From Nocardia altamirensis NBRC 108246 (GTDB lineage Bacteria > Actinomycetota > Actinomycetes > Mycobacteriales > Mycobacteriaceae): a stretch of 64,000 nucleotides of DNA. Below, piece after piece: positions 35,031 through 43,280 of this stretch (positions are counted from its first letter, which is position 1; each line of letters opens with the position of its first letter). A model generated the notes under the pieces. That model saw nothing but the letters and a program-made list of their open reading frames with translations. It did no database searches and was not told the origin of the DNA. Location of the stretch: positions 62,001-126,000 of the forward strand of contig NZ_BDAY01000015.1 in assembly GCF_001612685.1 (NCBI RefSeq), given 5' to 3'. The translations under genes and the position numbers were made by a program.

Positions 35031-36290
35031 TCAGCCGCGCTGGGCGAGGAAAGCGACCCGCACTTCGTCACCGGTGCGGATCTCGGTGTCGTCAGGGTCG
35101 AGCACGATCAAACTGTTGGCCTCGGCCAAGGTCGCGAGCAGGTGCGAGGACGCGCCCGCGCCGCCGCCGAGTGGTTGCACGAGATAGTCGCCGGTCGCCT
35201 CGTCGCGCATCAACTGCGCGCGCAGGTAGCCCTTGCGCCCTGCCATCGAGCTGATCGGCGTGATGGTCCGCGCCATGATGATCCGGCGCATGGGATGCCT
35301 GCGCCCCAACGCAATTCGGATCAGCGGGCGCACCATCACCTCGAACACGACGAGCGCACCGACCGGGTTCGACGGCAGCAGGAAGGTGGGCACCTCGTCG
35401 CGACCGAGCCGCCCGAAACCCTGCACCGAGCCGGGATGCATGGCGACGCGGGCGATTTCGAGTTCGCCGAGCCCCTCCAGCGCCTCCCTGACCTGCTCGG
35501 AAGCCCAGCCACCCACCGCGCCCGCGATGACGACGACCTCGGAGCGCACCAGCTGACCCTCGACCACATCGCGCAGCCGCCGCGGATCCGCGCTCACGAT
35601 GCCGACCCGGTTCACGTCCGCGCCCGCGTCCCTGGCGGCCGCGGCGAGGGCGTAGGAGTTCACGTCGTAGACCTGCCCAGGCCCGGGGGTGCGGTCGATG
35701 TCGATGAGCTCGCCGCCGACCGAGATCACCGAAAGCCGCGGCCGCGGATGCACGAGCACCTTGTCCTGGCCGACCGCGGCGAGCAGCCCGACCTGGGCCG
35801 CGCCGATGATGGTGCCCGCACGCACCGCGACATCGCCGGGCTGCACATCGTCGCCGATGCGCCGCACATAGTCACCGGAGCGGACCGGCTCGTAGATCTT
35901 GATCTTGGCGCGGCCGCCATCGGTGAAATCCAAGGGCAGCACGGCATCCGCGAGCGTCGGCAACGGCGCACCGGTATCGACCCGGACGGTCTGGCGCGGC
36001 TGCAGCCGGATCGGCTGCCGAGATCCGGCGATCACCTCGCCGACCACGGGCAGCACCAAATCGACCAGGTCGCCGTCCTCGTTGCGGATATCGGAACCTG
36101 CGGCGGACACGTCGACGCTGCGCACCGCGTAGCCGTCGATCGCGGCCTGATCGAATCCGGGCAGCGGTCGTTCAGTGACGACATCCTCGGCACACAGCAG
36201 GCCCTGGGCCTCGGAAATCGCGACCCGGACCGGCCGAGGCGCGACCGCCGCGGCGGTCACCTTGATCTGCTGATCCTCAACCGAGCGCAT
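35031..36290 (-). CDS. glp: Gephyrin-like molybdotransferase Glp (MoeA family)
   Basis: A 419-aa MoeA-family protein, positional equivalent of Rv0994 (moeA1). Visible are the N-terminal PLPGFDQAAIDGYAV, the molybdopterin-fold segment LPLDFTDGG, the central domain around HPGSVQGFGR and LPSNPVGALVVFE, and a C-terminal beta domain. MoeA inserts molybdate into molybdopterin, but in Actinobacteria this paralogue, encoded beside GlpR, acts in cell division by binding FtsZ. AVGG replaces the usual GGxS, and SNPV replaces GNPV, consistent with a structural rather than catalytic role. ATG 36290 follows GAAGGG. Confidence 0.87.
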   Translation of the reverse strand: MRSVEDQQIKVTAAAVAPRPVRVAISEAQGLLCAEDVVTERPLPGFDQAAIDGYAVRSVDVSAAGSDIRNEDGDLVDLVLPVVGEVIAGSRQPIRLQPRQTVRVDTGAPLPTLADAVLPLDFTDGGRAKIKIYEPVRSGDYVRRIGDDVQPGDVAVRAGTIIGAAQVGLLAAVGQDKVLVHPRPRLSVISVGGELIDIDRTPGPGQVYDVNSYALAAAARDAGADVNRVGIVSADPRRLRDVVEGQLVRSEVVVIAGAVGGWASEQVREALEGLGELEIARVAMHPGSVQGFGRLGRDEVPTFLLPSNPVGALVVFEVMVRPLIRIALGRRHPMRRIIMARTITPISSMAGRKGYLRAQLMRDEATGDYLVQPLGGGAGASSHLLATLAEANSLIVLDPDDTEIRTGDEVRVAFLAQRG

Positions 36291-36450
36291 CAAGCCCTTC
36301 CCTGATCTCTTCGCACTCCACCGATATTCACCGCCGTTATCTCACGTCGGCACAATCGATTCGGCGCGCATGACGGTGAACCATCATTCGTACCCGACGG
36401 TCCACTATCAGCGAAACCCGACGCTTCGGCGGTGGCTACCTGCCGACCCC

Positions 36451-37413
36451 TCAGTCGTAGGTCGTCAGCTGCGGATCCCAGTCGGGACTGAGCCGATGCT
36501 GCAGCCACTCCCGCAGGGCAGGGCCGTATTCGTCACGTTCCAAAGCGAAATCGACCGCAGCACGAAGATAGCCGCCCGGGTTGCCCAAATCGTGGCGCGA
36601 CCCACGGTGGACCACCACATGAACAGGATGACCTTCGGCAATGAGCAGCGCGACGGCGTCGGTGAGTTGCAGTTCACCACCCGCGCCAGGCTCGATCCGG
36701 CGCAGCGCGTCGAAAATGGCGCGGTCCAACAGGTATCGACCGGCGGCGGCGAAGGTGGACGGCGCGTCGGCGAGCGCGGGCTTCTCCACCATGCCTTTTA
36801 CTCGGAGCACGTTCGGATTCACCGCGTCGGGCACGGTCGCCACGTCGAACACGCCGTAGGAGCTGACCTGGTCTTTCGGCACGTCGATGGCGCACAGCAC
36901 GGTGCCGCCGCGCTTGCGGCGCACCCGGCTCATCACGTCGAGCACACCGGAGGGCAGCACCAGATCGTCGGGGAGCAGCACGGCGATGGCGTCCTCGTCG
37001 GCGTCGAGTGCTGCCTCGGCCTGGGCGACCGCGTGGCCGAGGCCGAGCGGTTCCTCCTGCACCACCGAGGTGACATCGAGCAGGCCAGGCGCCTTGCGCA
37101 CCTTCTCGAGCAGCTGGAACTTGCCGCGCTCGGCCAGGGTGCCCTCGAGCACGAGGTCCTCGACGAAGTGCGCGACCACGCCGTCCTTGCCCGGTGAGGT
37201 GACAATCACCAGCCGCTCGGCGCCGGAGTCGGCGGCCTCGGCGGCGACCAATTCGATACCGGGGGTGTCCACCACCGGGAGCAGTTCTTTGGGGACCGTT
37301 TTGGTCGCGGGCAGGAACCGTGTTCCGAGCCCGGCCGCGGGCACCACGGCCGTGCGGAAGCACGAGACCAGCGTGGCATCGCCGGGTTGTCCGGCCTTTG
37401 CTGTCATGCGCAT
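36451..37413 (-). CDS. galU: UTP-glucose-1-phosphate uridylyltransferase GalU
   Basis: A 320-aa nucleotidyltransferase making UDP-glucose for envelope glycans and trehalose. The nucleotide loop VVPAAGLGTRFLPATKTVPKE and catalytic-lysine region VEKP (KGMVEKPALAD) are present, with the typical SRHDLGNPGGYL near the end. Length fits the family. It diverges from the 5-FCL gene over 62 bases, as in M. tuberculosis (Rv0993/Rv0992c). ATG 37413 or 37407 is the start. Confidence 0.95.
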   Translation of the reverse strand: MRMTAKAGQPGDATLVSCFRTAVVPAAGLGTRFLPATKTVPKELLPVVDTPGIELVAAEAADSGAERLVIVTSPGKDGVVAHFVEDLVLEGTLAERGKFQLLEKVRKAPGLLDVTSVVQEEPLGLGHAVAQAEAALDADEDAIAVLLPDDLVLPSGVLDVMSRVRRKRGGTVLCAIDVPKDQVSSYGVFDVATVPDAVNPNVLRVKGMVEKPALADAPSTFAAAGRYLLDRAIFDALRRIEPGAGGELQLTDAVALLIAEGHPVHVVVHRGSRHDLGNPGGYLRAAVDFALERDEYGPALREWLQHRLSPDWDPQLTTYD

Positions 37414-37475
37414 ACCCTATCCATCCGTCACAGCCCCTGACTCGGCGTCGAGCCGACCGGTATTCCGGTCAGCCT

Positions 37476-38084
37476 ATGGTGATCGACATGGAGATGCCCG
37501 GTGAGCGCGAGAAACATGCATGGCGCACCGAAATTATTGCTCGACGGCGGGCGGAGACCCCTGAGGAGCACGCGGCGGACACCCGCGCTTTGGTCGCCGC
37601 GGCCGGGCAACTCGACGTCGGCGCGTGGGTCTGCGCGTACGTGCCGGTGCGGGGTGAGCCGGGGTCGACCGAGCTGCTCGATGCGCTGCGGACGGCGGGA
37701 GCCAGGGTGCTCGTCCCGGTCACCGGACCGCCTGGCCCGTTGAACTGGGCCGAGTACACCGGAACAGACAGCCTGCGCCGGGCCAGGTTCGGCCTGCTCG
37801 AACCGGTTGCCGAACCGCTGCCGACGAGCGCGATCGCCATGGCCGGGCTGATCCTCGTTCCCGCGCTCGCGGTGGATCGGCGCGGCGTCCGGCTCGGGCG
37901 CGGTGCCGGGTACTACGACCGGACGCTGTCCGCCGCCGATCCGGGCGCGCGACTGGTCGCGGTGGTTCGCGACGACGAACTCGTCGACCGGTTGCCCGAG
38001 GAACCGCACGACCGGCGGATGGGCTGGGCACTGACCCCGAGAGCCGGGTTACAACGGCTTGGCGAAGATCACTTCACGGAATGA
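37476..38084 (+). CDS. 5-formyltetrahydrofolate cyclo-ligase
   Basis: A 202-aa ATP-dependent enzyme that converts 5-formyl-THF to 5,10-methenyl-THF. The family signature LGRGAGYYDR is intact, as is GLILVPALAVDRRGVRLG just before it. In-frame sequence upstream of 37476 is antisense to galU; ATG 37476 (MVIDMEMPGE) or 37488 is used. It is divergent from galU and syntenic with Rv0992c. Confidence 0.94.
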   Translation: MVIDMEMPGEREKHAWRTEIIARRRAETPEEHAADTRALVAAAGQLDVGAWVCAYVPVRGEPGSTELLDALRTAGARVLVPVTGPPGPLNWAEYTGTDSLRRARFGLLEPVAEPLPTSAIAMAGLILVPALAVDRRGVRLGRGAGYYDRTLSAADPGARLVAVVRDDELVDRLPEEPHDRRMGWALTPRAGLQRLGEDHFTE

Positions 38085-38152
38085 ACTGCGGATTGGCAAC
38101 GTTGGCACTGTCGGCTGTAGAGTGCCAGATGACGAAACCCGCGGAGGATCCT

Positions 38153-38473
38153 GTGCCAACTTACTCGTATGCGTGCACCCAGTGTGACAACCGCTTCGAC
38201 ATCGTTCAGTCCTTCTCTGACGAGTCGCTGACTGTCTGCCCGGAGTGCTCCGGGAAGCTGCGCAAGCTGTTCAACTCGGTCGGCATCGTGTTCAAGGGCA
38301 GCGGCTTCTACCGCACCGACAGCCGCGGCGGCGCGTCGACCGCGAGCGAGCCAGCGAAGTCCGACGGCTCGTCGTCCACGTCGAGCTCGGATTCCGGCTC
38401 GTCCAACGGCAGCTCGTCCAACGGCGCGTCCACCAGCAGCAGCACGTCCACCAGCACCGCTGTGGCCAGCTGA
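38153..38473 (+). CDS. FmdB-family zinc-ribbon protein
   Basis: A 106-aa protein with an N-terminal zinc ribbon: CTQC at residues 8-11 and CPEC at 29-32, in the standard FmdB context VPTYSYACTQCDNRFD. The C-terminal half is a low-complexity Ser/Thr tail with SSTSSS and NGSSSNG blocks. GTG 38153 is preceded by GGAGG. It is syntenic with Rv0991c, whose product has been described as an unfolded-protein-binding chaperone; the tail may be disordered. Confidence 0.9.
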   Translation: MPTYSYACTQCDNRFDIVQSFSDESLTVCPECSGKLRKLFNSVGIVFKGSGFYRTDSRGGASTASEPAKSDGSSSTSSSDSGSSNGSSSNGASTSSSTSTSTAVAS

Positions 38474-38561
38474 TTCACTGAGTTATCCCCAGCCTCGAAG
38501 TTATCCACAACTAGCCGTTCTACCGGCCAGGCGGGTGCGATCACGGCCATAGGATCCGGCC

Positions 38562-39215
38562 ATGACTCGATCCCTCGCCGACCTCGGCCGTGGCGCCCGC
38601 TTCGACGGGTGGCAGCGACCGCCATGGGCCGACGCCCTGCTGGCGCGGCGCCTGCTCGCCGCGGGATTGGTGATTCTCGCGGTCATTCTGTTCCTGCGCG
38701 GCGATCCGGACACGCAGCGGTCCACGGTGGTCGTCGCCGGACGTGATCTCCCACCTGGGCACGTGCTCACTGCGGACGATCTGCGGACCGCGCCCCGTGA
38801 ATCCGCCGCCCTGCCCGACGGTGTCGTCCACGACCCCGCCGCCGTGCTCGGCGCGACGGTGACCGGAGCGATGCGCGGCGGCGAGGTCTTCACCGATCTG
38901 CGCGTCGTCGGATCCCGGCTTGCCGCCGTCGCGACCGGCGCGCGCGATGCGCGGATCGTGCCGATCCGCCTGGCCGACACCGCGGTCGCCGACATCCTGC
39001 GGGCCGGCGACCGCGTCGACGTGATCGGCGGCGAGGAACAGGGCGGACGACCCGCCCGCACCCTGGCGACCGACGCGGCCGTCGTCCTGGTGTCCGGGCC
39101 AGGCGACGGACGCGGCGCGAAAGAACGCGTTGTGCTCGTCGCGATGGACGCCGAACACGCCACGATCGTCGCGTCGGCCTCGCTGCGCACCGCACTTGCG
39201 GTGGTCTTTCACTGA
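38562..39215 (+). CDS. SAF-domain membrane-anchored protein
   Basis: A 217-aa protein with one N-terminal helix (about 28-46, RLLAAGLVILAVILFLR) followed by an extracytoplasmic SAF domain (VVVAGRDLPPGHVLTADDL) as in CpaB/RcpC pilus assembly proteins. The second half has AGDRVDVIGGEE, also typical. No pilus genes are nearby, so its role is unknown. It occurs at this position, between the fmdB-like gene and mscL, in related genomes. Confidence 0.85.
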   Translation: MTRSLADLGRGARFDGWQRPPWADALLARRLLAAGLVILAVILFLRGDPDTQRSTVVVAGRDLPPGHVLTADDLRTAPRESAALPDGVVHDPAAVLGATVTGAMRGGEVFTDLRVVGSRLAAVATGARDARIVPIRLADTAVADILRAGDRVDVIGGEEQGGRPARTLATDAAVVLVSGPGDGRGAKERVVLVAMDAEHATIVASASLRTALAVVFH

Positions 39216-39340
39216 ATTGTTTTCGGTGCCACTCATCGAGTCGCCAACTTTAAACATCAAGGTCAACTAGCATCGGCATACGGCAGCCTCGACCGCCGAG
39301 CACGACTGGTTCAGCTCCACACGCAGAGGAGACATCGGCA

Positions 39341-39745
39341 ATGCTCAAGGGTTTCAAGGATTTTCTGTTCCGCGGAAATGTCGTCGATTTGGCCGTTGCG
39401 GTCGTTATCGGCACCGCGTTCGTCGCGATCGTCACCGCATTCACCAATGGCATCATCAATCCGATCCTGGCCGTCTTCGGCGGCAGCAACGAACTGGGGC
39501 TCGGCTTCCAGCTCGTTGCCGATAAACCCGCGACCTTTGTTCAGGTCGGACCGATCATCACGGCGGCGCTCAACTTCGTGATCATCGCCGCCGTGTTGTA
39601 CTTCGTCCTCGTCCTGCCTGCCACCCATGTGAAGAAGCGAGTCAGTCCGGAGGCCGCCGAACTCAGCGATACCGAAGTGCTGATCCAGATCCGCGATCTG
39701 GTCGCCGCGGGACAGCGCAGCGCGGGCGGCAAACACGAATCCTGA
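39341..39745 (+). CDS. mscL: Large-conductance mechanosensitive channel MscL
   Basis: A 134-aa inner-membrane pore protein with the invariant N-terminus MLKGFKDFLFRGNVVDLAVAV, TM1 (about 15-40), a periplasmic loop, TM2 (about 68-90) and a cytoplasmic helix. It opens as a homopentamer under membrane tension to release solutes. GAGGAG lies 8 bases before ATG 39341. It ends at a bidirectional terminator shared with the first porin gene. Confidence 0.97.
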   Translation: MLKGFKDFLFRGNVVDLAVAVVIGTAFVAIVTAFTNGIINPILAVFGGSNELGLGFQLVADKPATFVQVGPIITAALNFVIIAAVLYFVLVLPATHVKKRVSPEAAELSDTEVLIQIRDLVAAGQRSAGGKHES

Positions 39746-39763
39746 ATGCCCTTGTGCCAGAAC

Positions 39764-39801
39764 AAAAACGGGCCTGTCGCGATAGCGACGGGCCCGTTTT
39801 T
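39764..39801. terminator. Bidirectional terminator between mscL and porin
   Basis: The arms AAAAACGGGCCTGTCGC and GCGACGGGCCCGTTTTT, with one mismatch, enclose GATA. A/T tracts on both sides make it a good terminator in both directions. Confidence 0.9.
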
Positions 39802-39824
39802 CGTGCCCCAGTTGATATTCGGCG

Positions 39825-40472
39825 TCAGCCGAGGATGAATGGCTTGCCCCACAACGTCACCCAGGTAACGACGGAGTCGGTTTCGACGCTCAGGCTGACG
39901 AACGAGCGCGCCTGCACATACCCGTCGCAGCCGGAAAGACCGATGGTCTCGTCCCAAGCCACCGCGCCGCTGTTGCCCTTGAATGCGTTGATCGACTCGG
40001 TCCCCGCGCTCCCGGTGGAGTCGGCCTGCTCGAGATCAGCGACATAGAACGAAATAGCCTCGCCGAGACCGAGCGACAAATTGCCACCGGTGGCGGGTTC
40101 AACCTTCGGCTGGATCGTCTCGCCGCCGCCGTCGACGGTGCCGTTCATGGCGACATCCGCCTGGCAGGCCACGGTATACCCCGGGAAGATCGAGCCGCCC
40201 GCGCCCTGGGCGTCGCCGGAAAACTCGACATGTCCGCTGCCCGCCACCCGCGCGCTGCGCTGATTCGGCGTCGCCGCAACGGGTGGGCCGATGGCCACCG
40301 ATTCACCGACCAACCTGATGGTGACCACGGTGCCGTCGACGAGCGTCTTGGTGATCTCGCCGCCGGGCAGCGGGATCACGATGTCGGCCTCGGCCGGGCC
40401 AATCGCGAGCAGACTTATCGCGACAGTGGCGGCAAGTCCGGTCGCCCGCGTCAACTGCTGACGGTTGATCAT
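39825..40472 (-). CDS. MspA-family porin (first copy)
   Basis: A secreted beta-barrel porin of 215 aa for the mycolate outer membrane. The signal peptide (about 1-29) ends at AEA; the mature protein opens DIVIPLPGGEITKTLVDGT and ends WVTLWGKPFILG. A cysteine pair (VACQA and LSGCDGY) is conserved in all three porins here. It is similar to the nocardial NfpA/NfpB pair. ATG 40472 has AGGAG ten bases upstream. A terminator hairpin precedes it, so it may have its own promoter. Confidence 0.92.
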   Translation of the reverse strand: MINRQQLTRATGLAATVAISLLAIGPAEADIVIPLPGGEITKTLVDGTVVTIRLVGESVAIGPPVAATPNQRSARVAGSGHVEFSGDAQGAGGSIFPGYTVACQADVAMNGTVDGGGETIQPKVEPATGGNLSLGLGEAISFYVADLEQADSTGSAGTESINAFKGNSGAVAWDETIGLSGCDGYVQARSFVSLSVETDSVVTWVTLWGKPFILG

Positions 40473-40541
40473 GGTGGAGCCACTCCTAGAGGTCTGAGTT
40501 CGCTTCAGCGAGTGGAGATTTGACGGCGCGAGACGCGCCAA

Positions 40542-40573
40542 AACGGGCCCGCCACCTCGGTGACGGGCCCGTT
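40542..40573 (-). terminator. Hairpin between porin genes
   Basis: The arms AACGGGCCCG and CGGGCCCGTT pair perfectly around a 12-base loop, 18 bases after the second porin's stop. Confidence 0.75.
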
Positions 40574-40590
40574 CGATGGATCAGCGTGGA

Positions 40591-41259
40591 TCAGCCGAGG
40601 CTGAAGGGCTGGCCCCACAGCGTCACGTAGGACATGACGTTGGCGGTCTCGACCTTGACCTTGACGAACGCGCGCGCCTGCGCGTAGCCGCCGCAGCCGC
40701 CGAGGCCGATGGTCGAATCGGCCCAGGTGACCGAGCCGTTGGTGCCCTTGAAGGTGATCTGGGTCGAGTGATCTTCGTTGCCGAAGTCGTCGGCCAGCTC
40801 ACGATCGAGCAGGTAGAACGACGCTGCCTGGCCGGGGCCCAGCGTCAGGTTGCCGCCGCTGCTGGCACCGAGATCGCCATCCTTGCCGTCCCACTGGACG
40901 CTGCCGTCGACGCCACCGGTGACGCCACCGCCGTCGATGTTGACCTGGCAGCCGACGACGTAGCCCGGACGGATCTTGCCGTACAGGACGCCTTCACCGG
41001 ACACCTCGACCTGCGCCGAACCGGACACCCACGCGTTGCGGTGCACCGGAGTCGAGCCCATGGACGGGTTGATGTTGGCCGACTCGTTGACCAGGCGAAC
41101 CTTGACGGTGGTGCCGTCGGACAGCGTCTTGACAATTTCGCCGCCAGGCAGCCCAACGAAGGTGTCCGCGTTCGCGGCACCGTTGGAGAAGAGGCCCAAT
41201 GCGATGGTTGCGGCGGCGCAAGCACCAGCAGCGCGCGCCACATTCTTACGGTTGATCAT
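40591..41259 (-). CDS. MspA-family porin (second copy)
   Basis: A 222-aa MspA-type porin with signal peptide (about 1-31, ending ANA), mature start DTFVGLPGGEIVKTLSDGT and end YVTLWGQPFSLG. It is the closest relative of the neighbour at 39825 and the two may form a hetero-oligomer, as NfpA and NfpB do in Nocardia farcinica. Cysteines VVGCQV and LGGCGGY are kept. ATG 41259 follows CTTAGGGAC. Confidence 0.93.
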   Translation of the reverse strand: MINRKNVARAAGACAAATIALGLFSNGAANADTFVGLPGGEIVKTLSDGTTVKVRLVNESANINPSMGSTPVHRNAWVSGSAQVEVSGEGVLYGKIRPGYVVGCQVNIDGGGVTGGVDGSVQWDGKDGDLGASSGGNLTLGPGQAASFYLLDRELADDFGNEDHSTQITFKGTNGSVTWADSTIGLGGCGGYAQARAFVKVKVETANVMSYVTLWGQPFSLG

Positions 41260-41324
41260 GTGTTTAGTCCCTAAGGGGTTGAGTTCGTTTCAGCGAGAGG
41301 AATGTTCGACAGATTCGACAGACG

Positions 41325-41999
41325 TCAGCCAATGCTGAACGGCGCCCCGTAGAGGGTGGTCTTCGAGTAGTGGTCGCCGATGATCTCGACCACGGTGTAG
41401 GCACGCGCCTGCGCGTAACCCGCGCACCCCTGGATCTCCATCTCGACGTCCTGGTACTCGACGGAGTAGGTGCCGGCCTTGGTGATGTCCTTCAGTTCGA
41501 TCTGCACGAACTTGACATCGCCGGGGCCGAGGTTCAGGCCGACGGAGCCGCCGAGTCCACCCTGCGTGAGGTTGACCTTGGCGGAGACGCCGACGGAGAT
41601 CGCGTCATCGGCGATGCTGACCTGGCAACCGATGATGTAGCCGGTGTTCAGCTGAGACGTACCGTGCGTCGAGGAGTTGTTGCTGCCCGGCGCGTTCTTG
41701 GGGCCGTTCCAGGGACCGACCGTGCCTTCCGGAGTGACGGCGACATCGGCGGTGGCGTTGCCGGAGACCCAGACAACGCGGCCCGCGCCGTTGGACGCGA
41801 GCGACGGAGACACGATGGCGTGCTCTCCGGTGCGGGTAATGGTGACGTTCGGGCCGAGCTTCTGTCCGTCCGGCAACGGGACAAAAACGTCAGCGCTGGC
41901 GGCACCGGTCGAAAGCAATCCCATCGCCATGGCCGCGGCGGCGCCGACGCCTGCGGCGCGGGCGCCACGGCGCAGACCGTTGGTGCGGTTCTCGCTCAT
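41325..41999 (-). CDS. MspA-family porin (third, divergent copy)
   Basis: A 224-aa porin with a Tat-like or long basic signal (RRGARAAG; cleavage after ASA), mature start DVFVPLPDGQKLGPN and end TTLYGAPFSIG. It is more diverged than the other two, with a Gly/Asn/Ser-rich segment (NAPGSNNSSTHG) that could lie in a loop. ATG 41999 is preceded by GAGGGGAAG. It is first in the porin series and lies downstream of the CRP-type site, so it is the likeliest regulated member. Confidence 0.92.
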   Translation of the reverse strand: MSENRTNGLRRGARAAGVGAAAAMAMGLLSTGAASADVFVPLPDGQKLGPNVTITRTGEHAIVSPSLASNGAGRVVWVSGNATADVAVTPEGTVGPWNGPKNAPGSNNSSTHGTSQLNTGYIIGCQVSIADDAISVGVSAKVNLTQGGLGGSVGLNLGPGDVKFVQIELKDITKAGTYSVEYQDVEMEIQGCAGYAQARAYTVVEIIGDHYSKTTLYGAPFSIG

Positions 42000-42276
42000 A
42001 CTTCCCCTCATCAGGTTAAAACAGTCAGCCTCGACCATCGAGGCTGGACAGTGGTCCTCGCAGGCCCAGCTCAGTGTGTCGACCCTTTGTTGCCGGTGTG
42101 TAACCGGCAATTAAGTTCGGTGCGACGGCCTGGCTGGCGACCGGAACCGAGCCGGGTTCCGCCGAGTCGACGCGTACGTGCCGTACCCGGGCCTTTCGAA
42201 GTCCAGTGTGGGTGGCTCGTGGCGAACATTAAACGCTAGATAACGGCGCTGCAACGTGAGCTTTCGTAAAGATCAA

Positions 42277-42292
42277 TGTGATGTAGATCACA
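42277..42292. promoter_or_regulatory. CRP-type operator upstream of porin genes
   Basis: TGTGATGTAGATCACA is a perfect TGTGA-N6-TCACA palindrome, the consensus for cAMP-receptor proteins including mycobacterial Crp. It lies about 278 bases upstream of the 41999 porin start. Confidence 0.75.
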
Positions 42293-42481
42293 ATCGTTAA
42301 CGAGCCAATAGCGTTTGACATGCATTTTTGCCTGACGCAGACAGTGGGACCGACCGGCCGGTGCTGACGAAGTCCCCATAGCGCCATGCGCTGAATACGG
42401 GACAAAGCCGTATGAAATAACAGGTGAATCTCGGGGATCTGAAACAGTCACAAGTATATTACGGGGCGCCATACTTTTCGA

Positions 42482-42498
42482 TACGTAGCTACTACGTA
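42482..42498. promoter_or_regulatory. Inverted repeat, possible operator
   Basis: TACGTAG-CTA-CTACGTA is a perfect 7-bp inverted repeat in an AT-rich stretch of the porin/moaB intergenic region. The cognate regulator is unknown. Confidence 0.4.
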
Positions 42499-42701
42499 GA
42501 TATGGGGCGCTCAGCCGTGATGCGGCGGAATCTGTGCGCGCAACCAATCGTCGCTCGACGACTCGCACTCGGCGCCGTGGCCGCGCTCATCGCTCGTAGT
42601 GTCTGGGAGGGTGTCCCCGAAAATTTCGGCAAGACGTGCCGCATCCCTCGCCCGGCGAGCGGCCGGACGAGGGATGTTGTCGGAATCGTCGGACGTCGAA
42701 A

Positions 42702-43280
42702 TTATTCGACCAATCCGGAAAGCTCGCCGATAACTTTGCTGGCGAGCGGGCCGAGCGTCGCCATACCGTCGCGCACCGCGGCGCGCGTGCCCGGCAGGTT
42801 GACCACCAGCGTGCTGCCGGAAACACCGGCGACACCGCGCGAGAGACCCGCGTCGAGCGAACCGGCGACCCGGCCGGACGAGCGAAGCGCCTCGCTGATG
42901 CCGGGCAGCTCGCGGTCGAGCACCTGCGAGGTGGCCTCCGGCGTGACGTCACGCGGGGACATGCCGGTGCCGCCGACCGAAATGACCAGGTCGACACCGC
43001 CGATCACCGCGGTGTTCAGCGCGTTGCGGATCTCGACCTCGTCGGCCTGCACCGACACCGAGGCATCCACGAGGAAACCCGCTTCGGTCAGCAGCTCGGT
43101 GACCAGCGGGCCGAGCGAGTCCACACCTCCATGCGCCGTTCGATCATCGACGACCACCACCAGAGCACGCCCCGCCACCGGAGCATCGATTTCCATGGTG
43201 CTCACCGTAGCGCTTGCGCCGAGAACCTCTGCGGCCGTGTCGAGCAGCGGCGTCCAGCCGCCCTGCAGCACGCGCATCAC
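42702..43280 (-). CDS. moaB2: MogA/MoaB-family molybdopterin-binding protein
   Basis: A 192-aa protein of the molybdopterin-binding fold, equivalent to Rv0984. Signature segments are DLVISVGGTGMSPRDVTPEA and TLVVNLPGTRAAV. The family adenylylates molybdopterin or acts as a fold paralogue. GTG 43280 overlaps the pepD stop as GTGA; the fold itself starts later, near MEIDAPVAG (43196), but the coupled start is preferred. Confidence 0.9.
   Translation of the reverse strand: MMRVLQGGWTPLLDTAAEVLGASATVSTMEIDAPVAGRALVVVVDDRTAHGGVDSLGPLVTELLTEAGFLVDASVSVQADEVEIRNALNTAVIGGVDLVISVGGTGMSPRDVTPEATSQVLDRELPGISEALRSSGRVAGSLDAGLSRGVAGVSGSTLVVNLPGTRAAVRDGMATLGPLASKVIGELSGLVE

Larger units (their letters stand above)
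42000..42701. other. Regulatory intergenic region upstream of the porins
   Basis: About 700 bases with no gene supported on either strand. It is less GC-rich than its surroundings and holds a perfect CRP-type site (42277-42292) and a 17-base inverted repeat (42482-42498), consistent with a long, regulated porin promoter. Confidence 0.6.

Noticed and set aside
35031..36290. Assignment as a molybdenum cofactor enzyme (MoeA)
   Set aside because: Synteny with GlpR and altered SNPV/AVGG motifs favour the cell-division paralogue Glp; catalytic function not excluded.
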